Source of the DNA: Mycobacterium adipatum
Lineage (GTDB): Bacteria > Actinomycetota > Actinomycetes > Mycobacteriales > Mycobacteriaceae
Reading direction: 5' to 3'
Length of the DNA: 64,000 nt
Assembly (NCBI RefSeq): GCF_001644575.1
Contig: NZ_CP015596.1
Location: 4,154,001-4,218,000, forward strand
Of the stretch, positions 1-9,138 are shown piece by piece. Position 1 is the first letter of the stretch. Every line of letters begins with the position of its first letter. The notes beneath the pieces are model-generated. The model was given only the letters and a program-made list of their open reading frames with translations. It was not told the origin of the DNA and searched no databases. The translations under genes were made by a program, and so were the position numbers.

Positions 1-411
1 GACCGGGGTCCGCACACCCTGATGCACGGCGACGCACATCCAGGAAATGTCTACTTCCGCAACGGAAAAGCCGGCCTGCTCGACTGGCAGGCGGTGCGCC
101 GCGGGCATCCCTCCCGCGAACTGTCCTATGCCTTGATCACCGGCATGGCCACCGCCGTGCGGGTGGAGCACCAACGCGACCTGCTCGATGTCTACCGCGA
201 AGCACTACACGCCGAGGGCGGCCCCCACATGGACCGCGACGAGTTGTGGCTGCGATACCGGCAGGCGGCGCTCTACGCCTACGTCGCGACGTTGATCACC
301 GCCGGAATGGGCGGCATGCAGGCCGAGGGCATCGCCCTCGAAGGTCTCGGCAGAGCTGTGTCCGCACTGCAGGATCTCGACACGGTCTGCGCGCTGAAGG
401 CATCTTTGTGA
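1..411 (+). CDS. Phosphotransferase family protein, C-terminal part (5' end outside window)
   Basis: The reading frame is open from the first base and ends in TGA at 409-411. The visible part contains the catalytic loop HGDAHPGN and, 14 residues on, the metal-binding DWQ, which together mark the aminoglycoside phosphotransferase/choline kinase-like fold. These enzymes transfer phosphate from ATP to a small hydroxylated substrate, but the substrate cannot be told from this fragment. The ATG inside HGD is not the true start because the conserved residues upstream are still in frame. The TetR gene begins 26 nt downstream on the same strand. Confidence 0.75.
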   Translation, partial: DRGPHTLMHGDAHPGNVYFRNGKAGLLDWQAVRRGHPSRELSYALITGMATAVRVEHQRDLLDVYREALHAEGGPHMDRDELWLRYRQAALYAYVATLITAGMGGMQAEGIALEGLGRAVSALQDLDTVCALKASL

Positions 412-436
412 TGGCACAACCACTACCATCGATACC

Positions 437-976
437 GTGAACAAGCCGTTATCCGCGCACTCCGACGCCGCCGAGGACACCTCGACGCGGCGCCGGATAC
501 TGGCCGCGACGGCCGAGGTGCTCGGACGCAGCGGACAGACGAAGCTGAGCCTGTCCGAGGTGGCGCTGCAGGCCGGGGTGTCCCGACCGACGCTGTACCG
601 CTGGTTCGCCTCCAAGGAGGAACTGCTGGGGGCGTTCGGGGTCTACGAGCGCGAGATGTTCGATTCCGGCATCAGCACCGCCACCGCCGGCCTGCGTGGT
701 ACCGAAAAGCTGGATGCCGCACTGCGATTCATCGTCGAGTACCAGCAGTCCTATTCCGGCGTCCGGGTCGTCGACATCGAACCCGAGGTGGTCATCGCCC
801 AGCTGACGCATGTCATACCGGTGATGCGCGCGCGGCTGCTCAAACTCCTGTCCGGGTCCAACGCCCAGGTGAAGGCGTCGACCGCGATCAGAGTGGCCAT
901 CTCGCACTACATCGTCCGCAGCGATGACGAGGGACAGTTCCTCGCGCAGCTGCGTCACGCCGTCGGCATCAAGTAG
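437..976 (+). CDS. TetR/AcrR family transcriptional regulator
   Basis: A 179-residue protein starting with GTG. The N-terminal helix-turn-helix is clear at about residues 20-62: an RRRIL entry helix, then LSLSEVALQAGVSRPTLYRWF and a KEELL exit, the usual TetR_N pattern. The remaining ~115 residues form the variable ligand-binding and dimerisation part. The gene lies 53 nt upstream of the aldehyde dehydrogenase on the same strand and may regulate it or the upstream phosphotransferase gene; this is inferred from position only. No clear operator palindrome was seen in the short spacers. Confidence 0.85.
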   Translation: MNKPLSAHSDAAEDTSTRRRILAATAEVLGRSGQTKLSLSEVALQAGVSRPTLYRWFASKEELLGAFGVYEREMFDSGISTATAGLRGTEKLDAALRFIVEYQQSYSGVRVVDIEPEVVIAQLTHVIPVMRARLLKLLSGSNAQVKASTAIRVAISHYIVRSDDEGQFLAQLRHAVGIK

Positions 977-1029
977 CCGATTCTCCCCAACGGGCTGACA
1001 CTGCCGCTCGGATTTGTAATGCTGAGCAG

Positions 1030-2514
1030 ATGACCAGCATTGCTGATGGCACAGGAGTCCTGGCCGGCGAACAACGCATGCTCATCGACGGGGAGCTCCA
1101 GCTCACTGCCGGCGGCACACTGTTCGATGTGATCGACCCGGCCACCGAACTCGTCGCCGGTCAGGCGACAGACGGAACCGTCGACGATATGGCGCGTGCG
1201 GTCGGCGCGGCACGTCGAGCTTTCGACGAGACCGACTGGAGCCGCGACCTCGACTTCCGCTATCACTGCCTCAGCCAGCTGCACGCGGCGCTGGAACGCA
1301 ACAAGGAACATCTGCGCCGGGTGCTCATCACCGAGGTGGGTTGCCCGGTGAAGGTGACCGGCAGCCAGATCGAGAGCCCGATCGACGAGGTCAAACATTG
1401 GGCCGAACACGGCAAGAACTTCGACTACCTCGCCGACAACGGTGTGCACCAGACTCCGCTGGGGCCGGCTCGGCGCAAGATCCACTACGAAGCCGTCGGC
1501 GTCGTCGGCGCCATCACGCCCTGGAACGTGCCGTTGTACCTCAACATCGCCGAGACGGTGCCCGCCCTGATGGCGGGGAACACGGTGGTGCTCAAACCCG
1601 CGCAGCTCACCCCGTGGTCGGGCAGCGAGTACGGCCGCATCGTGGCCGAGGAGACCGATATCCCGCCCGGCGTGTTCAACGTGGTGACCTCAAACGCCAA
1701 CGAGGTCGGCGCGGCCCTGTCCGCGGACCCGCGGGTCGACATGGTGACCTTCACCGGGTCCACGGCGACCGGGCGCGCCATCCTGGCCGCCGGAGCGGCG
1801 ACGGTGAAGAAGACGCTGCTGGAACTGGGCGGCAAGAGCGCGCACATCGTGCTCGACGATGCCGACTTCGGCATGGCGTTGCCGATGGCCGCACTGATGG
1901 CCTGCGTGATGAGCGGCCAGTCCTGCATCCTGCCGTCCCGGATCCTGTTGCCGCGCAGCCGATACGACGAGGGCATCGAAATCATGAAGACCATGATGGA
2001 GAATTTCCCGGTCGGCGATCCCTGGGATCCTGCCAACATGCAGGGCCCGCAGATCAGCGAGACCCAGCGGCAGAAGGTGCTCGGCATGGTCGCAGAGGCG
2101 GTCGATTCCGGAGCGCGGCTGGTCACCGGTGGCGGTGTACCGGACAAACTACCCGTCGGCTATTACACCCAAGCCACCCTGCTCGCCGATGTGCACCCGG
2201 ACAGCCGGATCGCGCAGGACGAGGTCTTCGGGCCGGTGCTGGCGGTCATCCCCTACGACACCGACGACGAAGCCGTCGCGATCGCCAACAACTCCATCTA
2301 CGGACTGTCCGGGGAGGTCAGCGGCGGCGATCTGGACCGGGCCTTTGCGGTGGCAACCCGGATGCGCACCGGCAACGTCACCATCAATGGCAAGAGCCAC
2401 TTCGGTATCGACAGCCCGTTCGGCGGCACCAAGCAGAGCGGTCTGGGCTACCGCAACGGCGCCGAGGGCTACAAGGAATACCTGACCGCCAAGACCATCG
2501 GCATGCCCGAGTGA
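1030..2514 (+). CDS. Aldehyde dehydrogenase family protein (NAD(P)-dependent)
   Basis: A 494-residue protein, the usual length for the ALDH superfamily, which oxidises aldehydes to carboxylic acids with NAD(P)+. Key residues are in place: TPWN (N166), the cofactor lysine in VVLKP (K189), the Rossmann segment FTGSTATG around 241-248, the general base in LLELGGKS (E265) and the catalytic cysteine in SGQSC (C299). The substrate is not evident. Its stop codon overlaps the GTG start of the next gene (GTGA), so the SnoaL-like protein is probably translationally coupled to it. The two may form one degradative unit under the TetR regulator. Confidence 0.9.
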   Translation: MTSIADGTGVLAGEQRMLIDGELQLTAGGTLFDVIDPATELVAGQATDGTVDDMARAVGAARRAFDETDWSRDLDFRYHCLSQLHAALERNKEHLRRVLITEVGCPVKVTGSQIESPIDEVKHWAEHGKNFDYLADNGVHQTPLGPARRKIHYEAVGVVGAITPWNVPLYLNIAETVPALMAGNTVVLKPAQLTPWSGSEYGRIVAEETDIPPGVFNVVTSNANEVGAALSADPRVDMVTFTGSTATGRAILAAGAATVKKTLLELGGKSAHIVLDDADFGMALPMAALMACVMSGQSCILPSRILLPRSRYDEGIEIMKTMMENFPVGDPWDPANMQGPQISETQRQKVLGMVAEAVDSGARLVTGGGVPDKLPVGYYTQATLLADVHPDSRIAQDEVFGPVLAVIPYDTDDEAVAIANNSIYGLSGEVSGGDLDRAFAVATRMRTGNVTINGKSHFGIDSPFGGTKQSGLGYRNGAEGYKEYLTAKTIGMPE

Positions 2515-2927
2515 GCTGGGCCGAGGATCAACTGGAGATCCAGGCGCTGCTGGCCCGCTACGCCCGCGCGGTGGACACCAAGGACTGGGCGCTGTACCGG
2601 TCGGTGTTCACCGACGACGCACATATCGACTACACGTCCGCGGGGGCCATCGCGGGCGGGCGGGACGAGGTGATCGACTGGCTCTCAGCAGGTTTCGCGA
2701 CGATTCCGTGGAGCATGCACTACATCACCAATATCGAGGCCGATATCGACGGCGACAGGGCCACCGTGCAGGCCATGTTCTACAACCCGATGCAGCTGCC
2801 CGGGATGACCGCGCAGAGCGCATGCGGCGGGTACTACCACCACGCACTCGTACGCACCGCCGAGGGTTGGCGCAGCCGGAGCCTGCGCGAGGAGAACATC
2901 TGGTTCAGCAACCCGCCGGGCGGCTGA
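2511..2927 (+). CDS. SnoaL-like (NTF2 fold) protein
   Basis: A 138-residue protein whose GTG start overlaps the dehydrogenase stop by 4 nt. The frame is open far upstream, but that part is only a shadow of the dehydrogenase. The pattern LEIQALLARYARAVDTKDW, followed by FTDDAHIDY, 'WSMHYITN' and 'GWRSRSLREEN', is typical of the SnoaL_4/NTF2-like cone fold found in small isomerases, dehydratases and binding proteins. The catalytic role is unknown. A second family member lies at 50096-50515. Coupling to the aldehyde dehydrogenase suggests a shared catabolic pathway. Confidence 0.8.
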   Translation: MSWAEDQLEIQALLARYARAVDTKDWALYRSVFTDDAHIDYTSAGAIAGGRDEVIDWLSAGFATIPWSMHYITNIEADIDGDRATVQAMFYNPMQLPGMTAQSACGGYYHHALVRTAEGWRSRSLREENIWFSNPPGG

Positions 2928-2931
2928 CCGG

Positions 2932-4029
2932 TCAGCCTTCGGCGGCCAATTGCCCGCAGGCCGCCGCGATCTCGCGGCCACGGGTGTCGCGCACCGTGCA
3001 GGACACGCCCTTGGCGATGACCCGCTTCACGAACTCACGCTCGACGGGTTTGGGGCTGGCGTCCCATTCACTGCCCGGTGTCGGGTTCAGCGGGATGAGG
3101 TTGACGTGCACCAGCGGCCCCAGCTTGCTGTGGAGTTTCTTACCCAGCAGGTCGGCGCGCCACGGCTGGTCGTTCACATCGCGGATAAGTGCGTACTCGA
3201 TGGATACCCGACGGCCGGTCACATCGGCGTAATAGCGCGCGGCGTCGAGTACCTCATCGACGCTCCAGCGGTTGTTGACCGGCACCAGGGTGTCGCGCAA
3301 CTCGTCGTCGGGCGTGTGCAGCGACACCGCCAACGTGACACCGAGCCGCTCGTCGGCCAGTTTGCGGATCGCCGGTGCCAGCCCGACGGTGGACACCGTG
3401 ACCGAGCGGGCACTGATGCCGAAACCCTCCGGCGGCGGGGCGATGATGCGCTTCACGGCGGCCAGTACGCGGTTGTAGTTGGCCAGCGGCTCCCCCATGC
3501 CCATGAAGACAATGTTGGACAGCCTGCCGTCATGCTCGGACCGCATGGTCGCCGACGCGGCCCGCACCTGTTCGAGGATCTCGGCGGTGGACAGGTTGCG
3601 TTGCAGCCCGCCCTGGCCCGTCGCGCAGAACGGGCACGCCATCCCGCACCCGGCCTGTGACGAGATGCACACGGTGTTGCGCTGCGGATAGCGCATGAGC
3701 ACCGACTCGAAGGTGCTGCCGTCGACCGCACGCCACAACGTTTTTCGGGTCTCCCCGGCGTCGCACTGGATCTGTTTGGCCGGTGTGATCAGGTCCGGAA
3801 ACAGCGCATCCGCGACCTGGTCGCGCACGGCGGCGGGCAGATCGGTCATCTCGCGCGGATCGGCGATGAGACGCCCGTAGTACTGGTTGGCCAGCTGCTT
3901 TGCCCGGAACTTGGGCAGACCCAGCTCGGCCACCGCGGACACCCGTTCGTCCGCATCGAGGTCGGCGAGGTGCCGCGGCGGCAGTGCGCGTCGCGGGGCG
4001 TCGAAGACGAGCGGAAGGGAAACGGCCAT
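2932..4029 (-). CDS. rlmN: Dual-specificity RNA methyltransferase RlmN (23S rRNA A2503 C2-methyltransferase)
   Basis: A 365-residue radical-SAM enzyme that methylates C2 of A2503 in 23S rRNA and, in the E. coli enzyme, of A37 in some tRNAs. The radical-SAM cluster motif CxxxCxxC is at C128, C132 and C135. The GMGEPL segment and the C-terminal [15 protein letters not shown] signature, whose C358 matches the methyl-carrying cysteine of the family, are present. In M. tuberculosis this gene adjoins cdsA, whereas here about 6 kb of accessory DNA separates them. Its 3' end faces the SnoaL-like gene with only 4 nt between the stops. Confidence 0.96.
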   Translation of the reverse strand: MAVSLPLVFDAPRRALPPRHLADLDADERVSAVAELGLPKFRAKQLANQYYGRLIADPREMTDLPAAVRDQVADALFPDLITPAKQIQCDAGETRKTLWRAVDGSTFESVLMRYPQRNTVCISSQAGCGMACPFCATGQGGLQRNLSTAEILEQVRAASATMRSEHDGRLSNIVFMGMGEPLANYNRVLAAVKRIIAPPPEGFGISARSVTVSTVGLAPAIRKLADERLGVTLAVSLHTPDDELRDTLVPVNNRWSVDEVLDAARYYADVTGRRVSIEYALIRDVNDQPWRADLLGKKLHSKLGPLVHVNLIPLNPTPGSEWDASPKPVEREFVKRVIAKGVSCTVRDTRGREIAAACGQLAAEG

Positions 4030-4166
4030 GATGTTCCGACCAGTATCTCACTGTGGACGGCGTGGCTACGAATCTGCCGACCAAAAATTGGTGTCAGGGC
4101 GTGCGAGCGCGCGGCGATAGTATCGGAAAAGAGATTCAGCGTTGAATTGGTCAAGGGGGTATTCGG
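4030..4166. promoter_or_regulatory. Divergent intergenic region between rlmN and the type VII target gene
   Basis: This 137-bp gap must hold promoters for both rlmN (leftward) and the ESX-type pair (rightward). A purine-rich AAGGGGG at about 4152-4158, shortly before the ATG at 4167, is a good ribosome-binding site. The AT-rich patch around 4082-4090 and the 'gatagtatcgg' stretch near 4116-4126 are possible promoter elements, but no -35/-10 pair can be assigned with certainty. Confidence 0.3.
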
Positions 4167-4493
4167 ATGGGCGGGGAGCGTCTGCGGGTTGATCCGGCGG
4201 AGGTTTCGATGGCCGCCGACCATGTCGACGTTGCTGCTGAAACCTTGCGTTCAGATCATGGTTCGGCGCATGCCCGCATTGCAGCTGCCAAGTCCGGGTG
4301 GATCGGTACCAGCTCGACAGCGCTGGCCGCAGCCGCAACCAAGTGGGAGGACGACTCTGCAGCGCATTACAGCGAACTGATCGATCACGTGGAGGCACTC
4401 AGGTCCGCCGCATCGATGTATGCGAGCACCGACTCTCAATCCAAGGCGGCCATCGACGCCGCCAGTTCACCCCTCGGCTCGATGGGGCTGTAG
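4167..4493 (+). CDS. Type VII secretion target, EspC-like (DUF2580) helical-hairpin protein
   Basis: A 108-residue Ala/Ser-rich protein with the layout of small ESX substrates: helix 1 (about 8-42), a turn carrying a WxG motif (W45-I46-G47), helix 2 (about 49-83), and just after it the type VII secretion signal YxxxD at Y85-D89 (YASTD). The opening ERLRVDPAEVSMAADHVD resembles the EspC/DUF2580 family rather than EsxA/B. It lies 3 nt upstream of the start of a second WXG-type protein, the usual arrangement for secreted heterodimers. That partner is disrupted by an insertion sequence, so this protein may now lack its partner. Confidence 0.8.
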   Translation: MGGERLRVDPAEVSMAADHVDVAAETLRSDHGSAHARIAAAKSGWIGTSSTALAAAATKWEDDSAAHYSELIDHVEALRSAASMYASTDSQSKAAIDAASSPLGSMGL

Positions 4494-4496
4494 TCG

Positions 4497-4573
4497 TTGA
4501 CGACGTCGTTGGCCGACGTTGCGCGTTGGGACCCCGAGCAGATCGATGAGGTCTCCGAGGCGGCAGCCCAGCG
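4497..4573 (+). pseudogene. 5' fragment of a large WXG-type ESX-associated gene, cut by IS256-family insertion
   Basis: A TTG start at 4497, 3 nt after the stop of the EspC-like gene, opens a frame reading MTTSLADVARWDPEQIDEV and continuing to AAAQR, where the insertion sequence begins at 4574. Joining base 4573 to base 5996 (removing the element and one target-site copy) gives one uninterrupted frame of 757 codons ending at 8189. That exact fit shows the gene was intact before insertion. As it stands, the frame runs about 4 codons into the element and stops. The start choice rests on spacing and on the typical 'W-D/N-P' opening of this family; no strong ribosome-binding site is visible. Confidence 0.8.
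4566..4573. repeat. Left 8-bp target-site duplication of the IS256-family element
   Basis: GCCCAGCG immediately precedes the left terminal inverted repeat. The same 8 bases follow the right terminal repeat at 5988-5995. IS256-family elements usually make 8-9 bp duplications. Identical copies indicate a simple, fairly recent transposition without later rearrangement. Confidence 0.95.
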
Positions 4574-4599
4574 GGGCGTGTCTCATTGACTGTGTAAGT
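4574..4599. repeat. IS256-family left terminal inverted repeat
   Basis: The outer bases GGGCGTGTC and inner bases ACTGTGTAAGT match the reverse complement of 5962-5987 at 20 of 26 positions. The six mismatches fall in the outer and middle part. Confidence 0.9.
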
Positions 4600-4654
4600 G
4601 GTTGGGCCTGAATGGTGGTCAGGCATGCTGGCCACCGGACAGGAGTGAATCGCT

Positions 4655-5929
4655 TTGTCTCGTTCTGAATCGTCTGCCGATGAGGCTGCCGCGAAGCTGG
4701 CGCAGGTCTTGCCGGCGGCTGCTGTGGATGCGCTGTTGGCCGATGCCGAGGCTTCTGGCACCCCGATCGACGGCCCTGATGGCTTGTTGGCCCAGATCAC
4801 TAAGTCCGTGCTCGAACGTGCCCTCGATGTCGAGATCGCCGATCACCTCGGCTACGAGCACGGGGATCCGGCCGGCAACGGCTCGGGCAACTCCCGTAAC
4901 GGCCACGGCCGCAAGACCGTGCTGACCACCTCCGGCCCGGTAGATCTGGAGGTCCCACGCGACCGCAACGGCACTTTCGACCCGCAGATCGTGCCCAAAC
5001 GCAAACGCCGCCTGGGCCAGGTCGAAGACATGATCTTGTCGCTGTACGCCCGTGGCATGAGCACTCGCGACATCACCGAGCACCTGGGCGAGGTCTACGG
5101 CGCCACGGTCTCGGCGGCCACGATTTCGCGGGTGACCGACGTGGTGGCCGATGAGATCGCCGCGTGGCAGTCCCGGCCGGTCGATCCGGTGTATCCAATC
5201 CTCTACATCGACGCGATCCGGCTCAAGATCCGCGACGGCGGCGTGGTGGCCAACAAGGCCGCCCACGTGGTGATCGGGGTCGACGTCGATGGGATCAAGC
5301 AGGTCCTGGGGGTCTGGATCCAGCAGACCGAGGGCGCCAAGTTCTGGCACGGAGTGCTCACCGAGCTGCGTAACCGGGGCTGCCGGGATGCGTTGTTCGT
5401 CTGTTGTGACGGGCTGACCGGGCTCCCGGAATCGATCACCGCGGTTTGGCCCCAGGCCATCATCCAGACCTGTGTGGTGCATCTGCTGCGGGCCAGCATG
5501 CGCTACGCCTCCTACACCGACCGTAAGAAGATGGCCGCTGCGCTGCGCCCGATCTACACCGCCGCCACCGAAGAGGCCGCCAAACTGGCCCTGGAGGACT
5601 TCCGGGCCGAATGGAAGACCAAATCCCCGGGGGCGGTCGCGGTCTGGGACCGGGCCTGGGCCGAGTTCGTGCCGTTCCTGGCGTTCCCGGTCGAGATCCG
5701 CAAGATCATCTACACCACCAACGCCATCGAGTCGCTGAATTACCAGCTGCGCAAAGTCACCAAAGCCCGCGGCTCGTTCCCCTCCGATGCCGCAGCGCTC
5801 AAGCTGCTGTATCTGGCCATCCGCAACATCAACCAGAAACGAGGATCAAACCCAGGATCAGGAACCTACCGCTGGACCGAAGCGCTCAACGCCTTCGCCA
5901 TCCAATTCCCCGACCGACTCCCGATCTAA
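4655..5929 (+). CDS. IS256 family (mutator-type) transposase
   Basis: A 424-residue transposase with the full length expected of the family. The RNase H-like DDE triad is visible: D186 in 'LYIDAIRLK', D252 in 'VCCDGLTGLPE' and E359 in 'TTNAIESLNYQLR', the last being the standard Transposase_mut signature. The N-terminal DNA-binding part includes the conserved YEHGDPAGNGSGNSRNG segment. The start is TTG with AGGAG about 9 nt upstream. No frameshift or stop interrupts it, so the enzyme is probably functional. Confidence 0.97.
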   Translation: MSRSESSADEAAAKLAQVLPAAAVDALLADAEASGTPIDGPDGLLAQITKSVLERALDVEIADHLGYEHGDPAGNGSGNSRNGHGRKTVLTTSGPVDLEVPRDRNGTFDPQIVPKRKRRLGQVEDMILSLYARGMSTRDITEHLGEVYGATVSAATISRVTDVVADEIAAWQSRPVDPVYPILYIDAIRLKIRDGGVVANKAAHVVIGVDVDGIKQVLGVWIQQTEGAKFWHGVLTELRNRGCRDALFVCCDGLTGLPESITAVWPQAIIQTCVVHLLRASMRYASYTDRKKMAAALRPIYTAATEEAAKLALEDFRAEWKTKSPGAVAVWDRAWAEFVPFLAFPVEIRKIIYTTNAIESLNYQLRKVTKARGSFPSDAAALKLLYLAIRNINQKRGSNPGSGTYRWTEALNAFAIQFPDRLPI

Positions 5930-5961
5930 AGAGACCCCACCAAACCGAAACGGCCGCAACT

Positions 5962-5987
5962 ACTTACACAGTTATCTTGACAAGCCC
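5962..5987. repeat. IS256-family right terminal inverted repeat
   Basis: Reverse-complement partner of the left end at 4574-4599 (20/26 matches), lying 32 nt after the transposase stop codon and directly before the second target-site copy. Confidence 0.9.
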
Positions 5988-5995
5988 GCCCAGCG
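5988..5995. repeat. Right 8-bp target-site duplication of the IS256-family element
   Basis: GCCCAGCG, identical to 4566-4573, marks the exact junction at which the interrupted gene resumes. Confidence 0.95.
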
Positions 5996-8189
5996 TGCTC
6001 GCAACAGTGGCGAAGCCGCCGAGTCCCTGCGCAACTTATCGGTATTCAAGACGTGGCAGGGCGAATCAGGCGAGGCCGCGCAAAGGGCACTCGAGCAATC
6101 GGCCGCCAAGCTGACCATCTCTCAGCAGGAAGCCATGTTGGTCTCGCTCGGCGCGCAGAAATCCGCCCAGGACGTTCGCACCGTGAAGAACGAGCTGCAA
6201 AGTCTCCTGGACTTCGCGGCTGCGGCACCACATGTCCAGATCGATCTGGCCACCAATTCGGTAGTCCCGCCGGATACCACTGGGTGGTCCCAGGAAGACA
6301 TCGACGCGCTGGTCGCGAAGACCGCCGAGGTCGAGAACAAGATGACGGCAGTGTTGGCCGCCGCCGAGGAAGCCGACGCCGACCTGGCCCGAGTCCTGAC
6401 CGCAGCGACCGGCGGTGACCCCGGGATCCCCGGCGAGCAAGGCACCAACGACGGACAGTCCCTTCAGGACGGGCAGCTCACCCCCGAGGAGATGGCGCGG
6501 CTGGAGGAGAACACCACCCTCACGCCCGAACAGCAGGAAGCGTTGATACGGGGTGAGCTGGTGTTGCCGACCAGTCAGATGGAATACCTGAACAATTTGT
6601 CGCGCTCGCTGGATGGCAAGAGCCCCGCCGAGATCAGCTCGATGATCGACCAGATGAACGCCAACGGCCAGAACGGGGGCGCCGTCACAGACGCGCTGCA
6701 ACTGCTGGGCAACGAGAACATCACCACCGCAGGCGACCCCGCGGAAGGCGTCCCGACACAAGGCGGCATGCAGCACTTGCCGTCAGGTATCCGAGAAACA
6801 TTCGAACGCCCGACGCGCGGGCCCGCCGTACCGACCCAAGGCACCAACGGGCAGGGCAACCCGACAATTGATATGCCCGACATGGCAAAACCGTTCCCCG
6901 AGATCAACAACTACCGCGACGTGGCGGCGATCGTGTCGGCAGGAGATCCCGCGCTGCAGCAGGGCACCGCGATGGACGCGGCACTGCTCGACAAGTCAGA
7001 GGAGATCCTGCACGGTTTGCACAGTCCTCCCCACATTCCGTGGGAGGGCAACGCCGATATGTCTCAGAGGCTCGTCGACCCGGCGCTGCAAGACATGCTG
7101 TCCGCGGCGGGGCGCGACCAAATGGCCGTGCATGGTGCGCTGAGAGGATCTGAGAATGGCGAGTTCATCGGCGACCTGTTCACACATCAGTGGGCGGACG
7201 ACGGTGCCGCGGCTGGAACCCTGCTCAACGGCACCGGCGCCATACCGACCGACCTGGCCGACCCTACCCAGGTGGAGCAGGCGACCCGCGCCGGGCAAAC
7301 CATGCATGCGGTCGATGATTGGATTGGTAACAATGCAAATGATCTGCTCAACATTCCGGGGACTGAGAACCAATCGCTCGGCCAGGTCAACCCCGAGCTC
7401 ACCCGAGCCCTCGCAGAAGCCAACAAGCTCTACATAGACGACATGCTCGACAATCCGCTTGACAACACCACAGGTTTCGGCCCGCTGGACGACTTGACGA
7501 ACCCAGAGATGCCTCATATGCGAGATTTGTTCGCCGTGATCGACACCGATCCGGAAGCCGCGACCATCCTGAACAGCCAGGCCTATCTCAACGGCCTGCA
7601 GTACCAAGCCAACTTTGAGCAGTCCATCATCGACGGCGGCACGGTCACCACCGGCGATCTGCAATCCGCGGGCACGCTGCGCGGCGTGATCGATTCGGCG
7701 GCCAACATTGCCGACAACGACGCCATCGCGTACGGCAACCTGCAGGACGTGAAGGCCTACGAGAGCCGCGGCATGTGGTTCGACGTCGCCAAAACGATCG
7801 GCGGGGAGGTCCCCGGTGTTTCGACGATTCTGGGCTGGAACGACAAGATTCCCGGAGATCCGCTGCACCAGATCTTCGTCGGCGATGCACCCGTAGGCTC
7901 CGACCCAACCTACATCGCCCAGCAGAGTTCGGAAATGATGCAGTACGCCGTGGCGCAACGATTGATCGACGCCAACCTAGGCGACCCGGCCGTCTTCCAG
8001 GAGTTCGGCCTGATCGACCCCGCGACCAACCAACTCAAGCCGATCACACAGAACGACTTCGGCGACTTTCGCTCCGCCTTCACGGATTACTTCATGGGTA
8101 TCGACCCGACGGTGAAGGTTGGTATCGAAGACTACGAGGACGCCTACCGGGACGCGCTCCCCACTCCGCCGGCGCACACGGGAGGATAG
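5996..8189 (+). pseudogene. 3' fragment of a large WXG-type ESX-associated gene, separated from its start by IS256
   Basis: This 731-codon segment continues the frame begun at 4497. It opens with the rest of an N-terminal helical hairpin, with the WxG turn in 'FKTWQGESG', then AAQRALEQSAAKL. A charged linker, an Asp/Pro-rich middle and a long mainly helical C-terminal region follow. The whole protein would have been 756 residues with a WXG100-like domain at about 1-90. This is the layout of large ESX substrates encoded next to an EspC-like gene; the C-terminal function is not recognisable. The frame also runs back into the element to 5787, but that part is antisense-like shadow of the transposase. 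No good in-frame start lies near 5996, so the fragment is probably not expressed normally. Confidence 0.75.
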
Positions 8190-8199
8190 CGAGTGTGAA
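8173..8199 (+). repeat. 27-bp direct repeat, copy 1 (junction of tandem lipoprotein duplication)
   Basis: This segment covers the last codons and stop of the large ESX-associated gene, the GGAGG ribosome-binding site and the first codons of lipoprotein 1. It is identical to 9112-9138, which precedes lipoprotein 2. Confidence 0.9.
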
Positions 8200-9073
8200 A
8201 CCAGCCATTCGAGGCTGCGCGGTGTTACTGCTAGTTCTGGCCGGGCTGACGGGATGCCGCGCCGAACAACCGCCCGCGCCTACCTTCCCGAACTGGCCGC
8301 AAAGCCTTGCCGACTTCAGATTCCGCTGGGCCGCCGAACCGGGCATCGATCTAGTCGCAGGTCCCGCAGTGCCGTTGAGGGCCTATCTGGAGTCGTACCG
8401 GATCTGGAACTTCACCCAAGACCCTCGCAGCGTCTACCCGGGTTTCGATCGTGCCGTTCCGGAGGCACTGCCACCGAAATCGAATTCGAGCACCCGGAAC
8501 GAACTAGTAGACATCCGGCCACTGCCGGGAGCTGAGCTGTTCGGCCCCCCGGGGCCAATATTCGGCAACGAAGACTTCCACATCCTCGAGCTCACCCCGA
8601 TCGAGGGTGGCTACCGCGCTTACGTGTGCGACGGTATGTACAGCATCTTTCGTGAAGCCAGCAAGCAGGGTGACAAGCGGGGTAAGTACGTGTCGGTCAT
8701 CGACTACGACGCCCGCACACTTCTCGGCGACATCGGTGGCCTCAAGGTGTGGCGGGTGGAGCTCACCGACAGTCCGCCAGTCGCCGGAGCGCCTGCGATG
8801 GCAACCGCAGCACAGCGCGGACCAGGACCCGCGCCCGTCGACGACGTGTTCGGACCATGGCGGATCTCCGGCGCCAGCGACGACTCCTGGGGCACCCTGA
8901 TCACTCTTGAGTCCGTGCCCTTTGGCAGACCAGGCGGGGTTGATCGCATCTCCGAATGCTCCGATCGAATGCCGCAGTGGCGCACCGAGCGCGATGCGAT
9001 CATCAAGCGCGTACTCGACACACCACCGACCGCCGAGCCTGCATCGCCCGGCTGGCCCAGCAGCACGGGGTAG
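8195..9073 (+). CDS. Putative lipoprotein, tandem paralogue 1
   Basis: A 292-residue protein starting at GTG 8195 behind a GGAGG site. A short signal peptide ends in the lipobox LTGC with Cys21, so a diacylglyceryl-anchored envelope protein is expected. The mature start is Pro-rich (EQPPAPTFPNWP), followed by the stretch DFRFRWAAEPGID shared with the next gene. No known domain was recognised. Its start lies 5 nt after the stop of the disrupted ESX-associated gene, so it was probably co-transcribed with that pair. The IS insertion could be polar on it. Confidence 0.8.
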   Translation: MKPAIRGCAVLLLVLAGLTGCRAEQPPAPTFPNWPQSLADFRFRWAAEPGIDLVAGPAVPLRAYLESYRIWNFTQDPRSVYPGFDRAVPEALPPKSNSSTRNELVDIRPLPGAELFGPPGPIFGNEDFHILELTPIEGGYRAYVCDGMYSIFREASKQGDKRGKYVSVIDYDARTLLGDIGGLKVWRVELTDSPPVAGAPAMATAAQRGPGPAPVDDVFGPWRISGASDDSWGTLITLESVPFGRPGGVDRISECSDRMPQWRTERDAIIKRVLDTPPTAEPASPGWPSSTG

Positions 9074-9111
9074 CGCCCAGCAATTCAATACCAGCCACAA
9101 ACATCGCCGGC

Positions 9112-9138
9112 CGCACACGGGAGGATAGCGAGTGTGAA
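9112..9138 (+). repeat. 27-bp direct repeat, copy 2
   Basis: Identical to 8173-8199. It repeats the C-terminal codons of the upstream ESX-associated gene (in a context where they no longer belong to a gene) plus the ribosome-binding site and start of the lipoprotein. The duplication unit therefore began inside the end of the upstream gene. Confidence 0.9.

Larger units (their letters stand above)
4574..5987 (+). mobile_element. IS256-family insertion sequence, complete (1414 bp)
   Basis: The element has imperfect 26-bp terminal inverted repeats at 4574-4599 and 5962-5987. They match at 20 of 26 positions by eye, including GGGC at the outer ends and ACTGTGTAAGT at the inner ends. It carries one intact transposase gene (4655-5929) and is bounded by identical 8-bp target duplications. 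It sits inside a type VII secretion-associated gene, which it interrupts. Nothing in the element looks broken, so it may still be able to move. Confidence 0.96.

Noticed and set aside
5787..8189. An 800-codon open frame starting inside the IS element and fused to the ESX gene remainder
   Set aside because: The first ~70 codons are an alternative frame of the transposase gene and the right inverted repeat. The target duplication shows the true frame continues from 4497, so an 800-residue protein is an artefact of the insertion.
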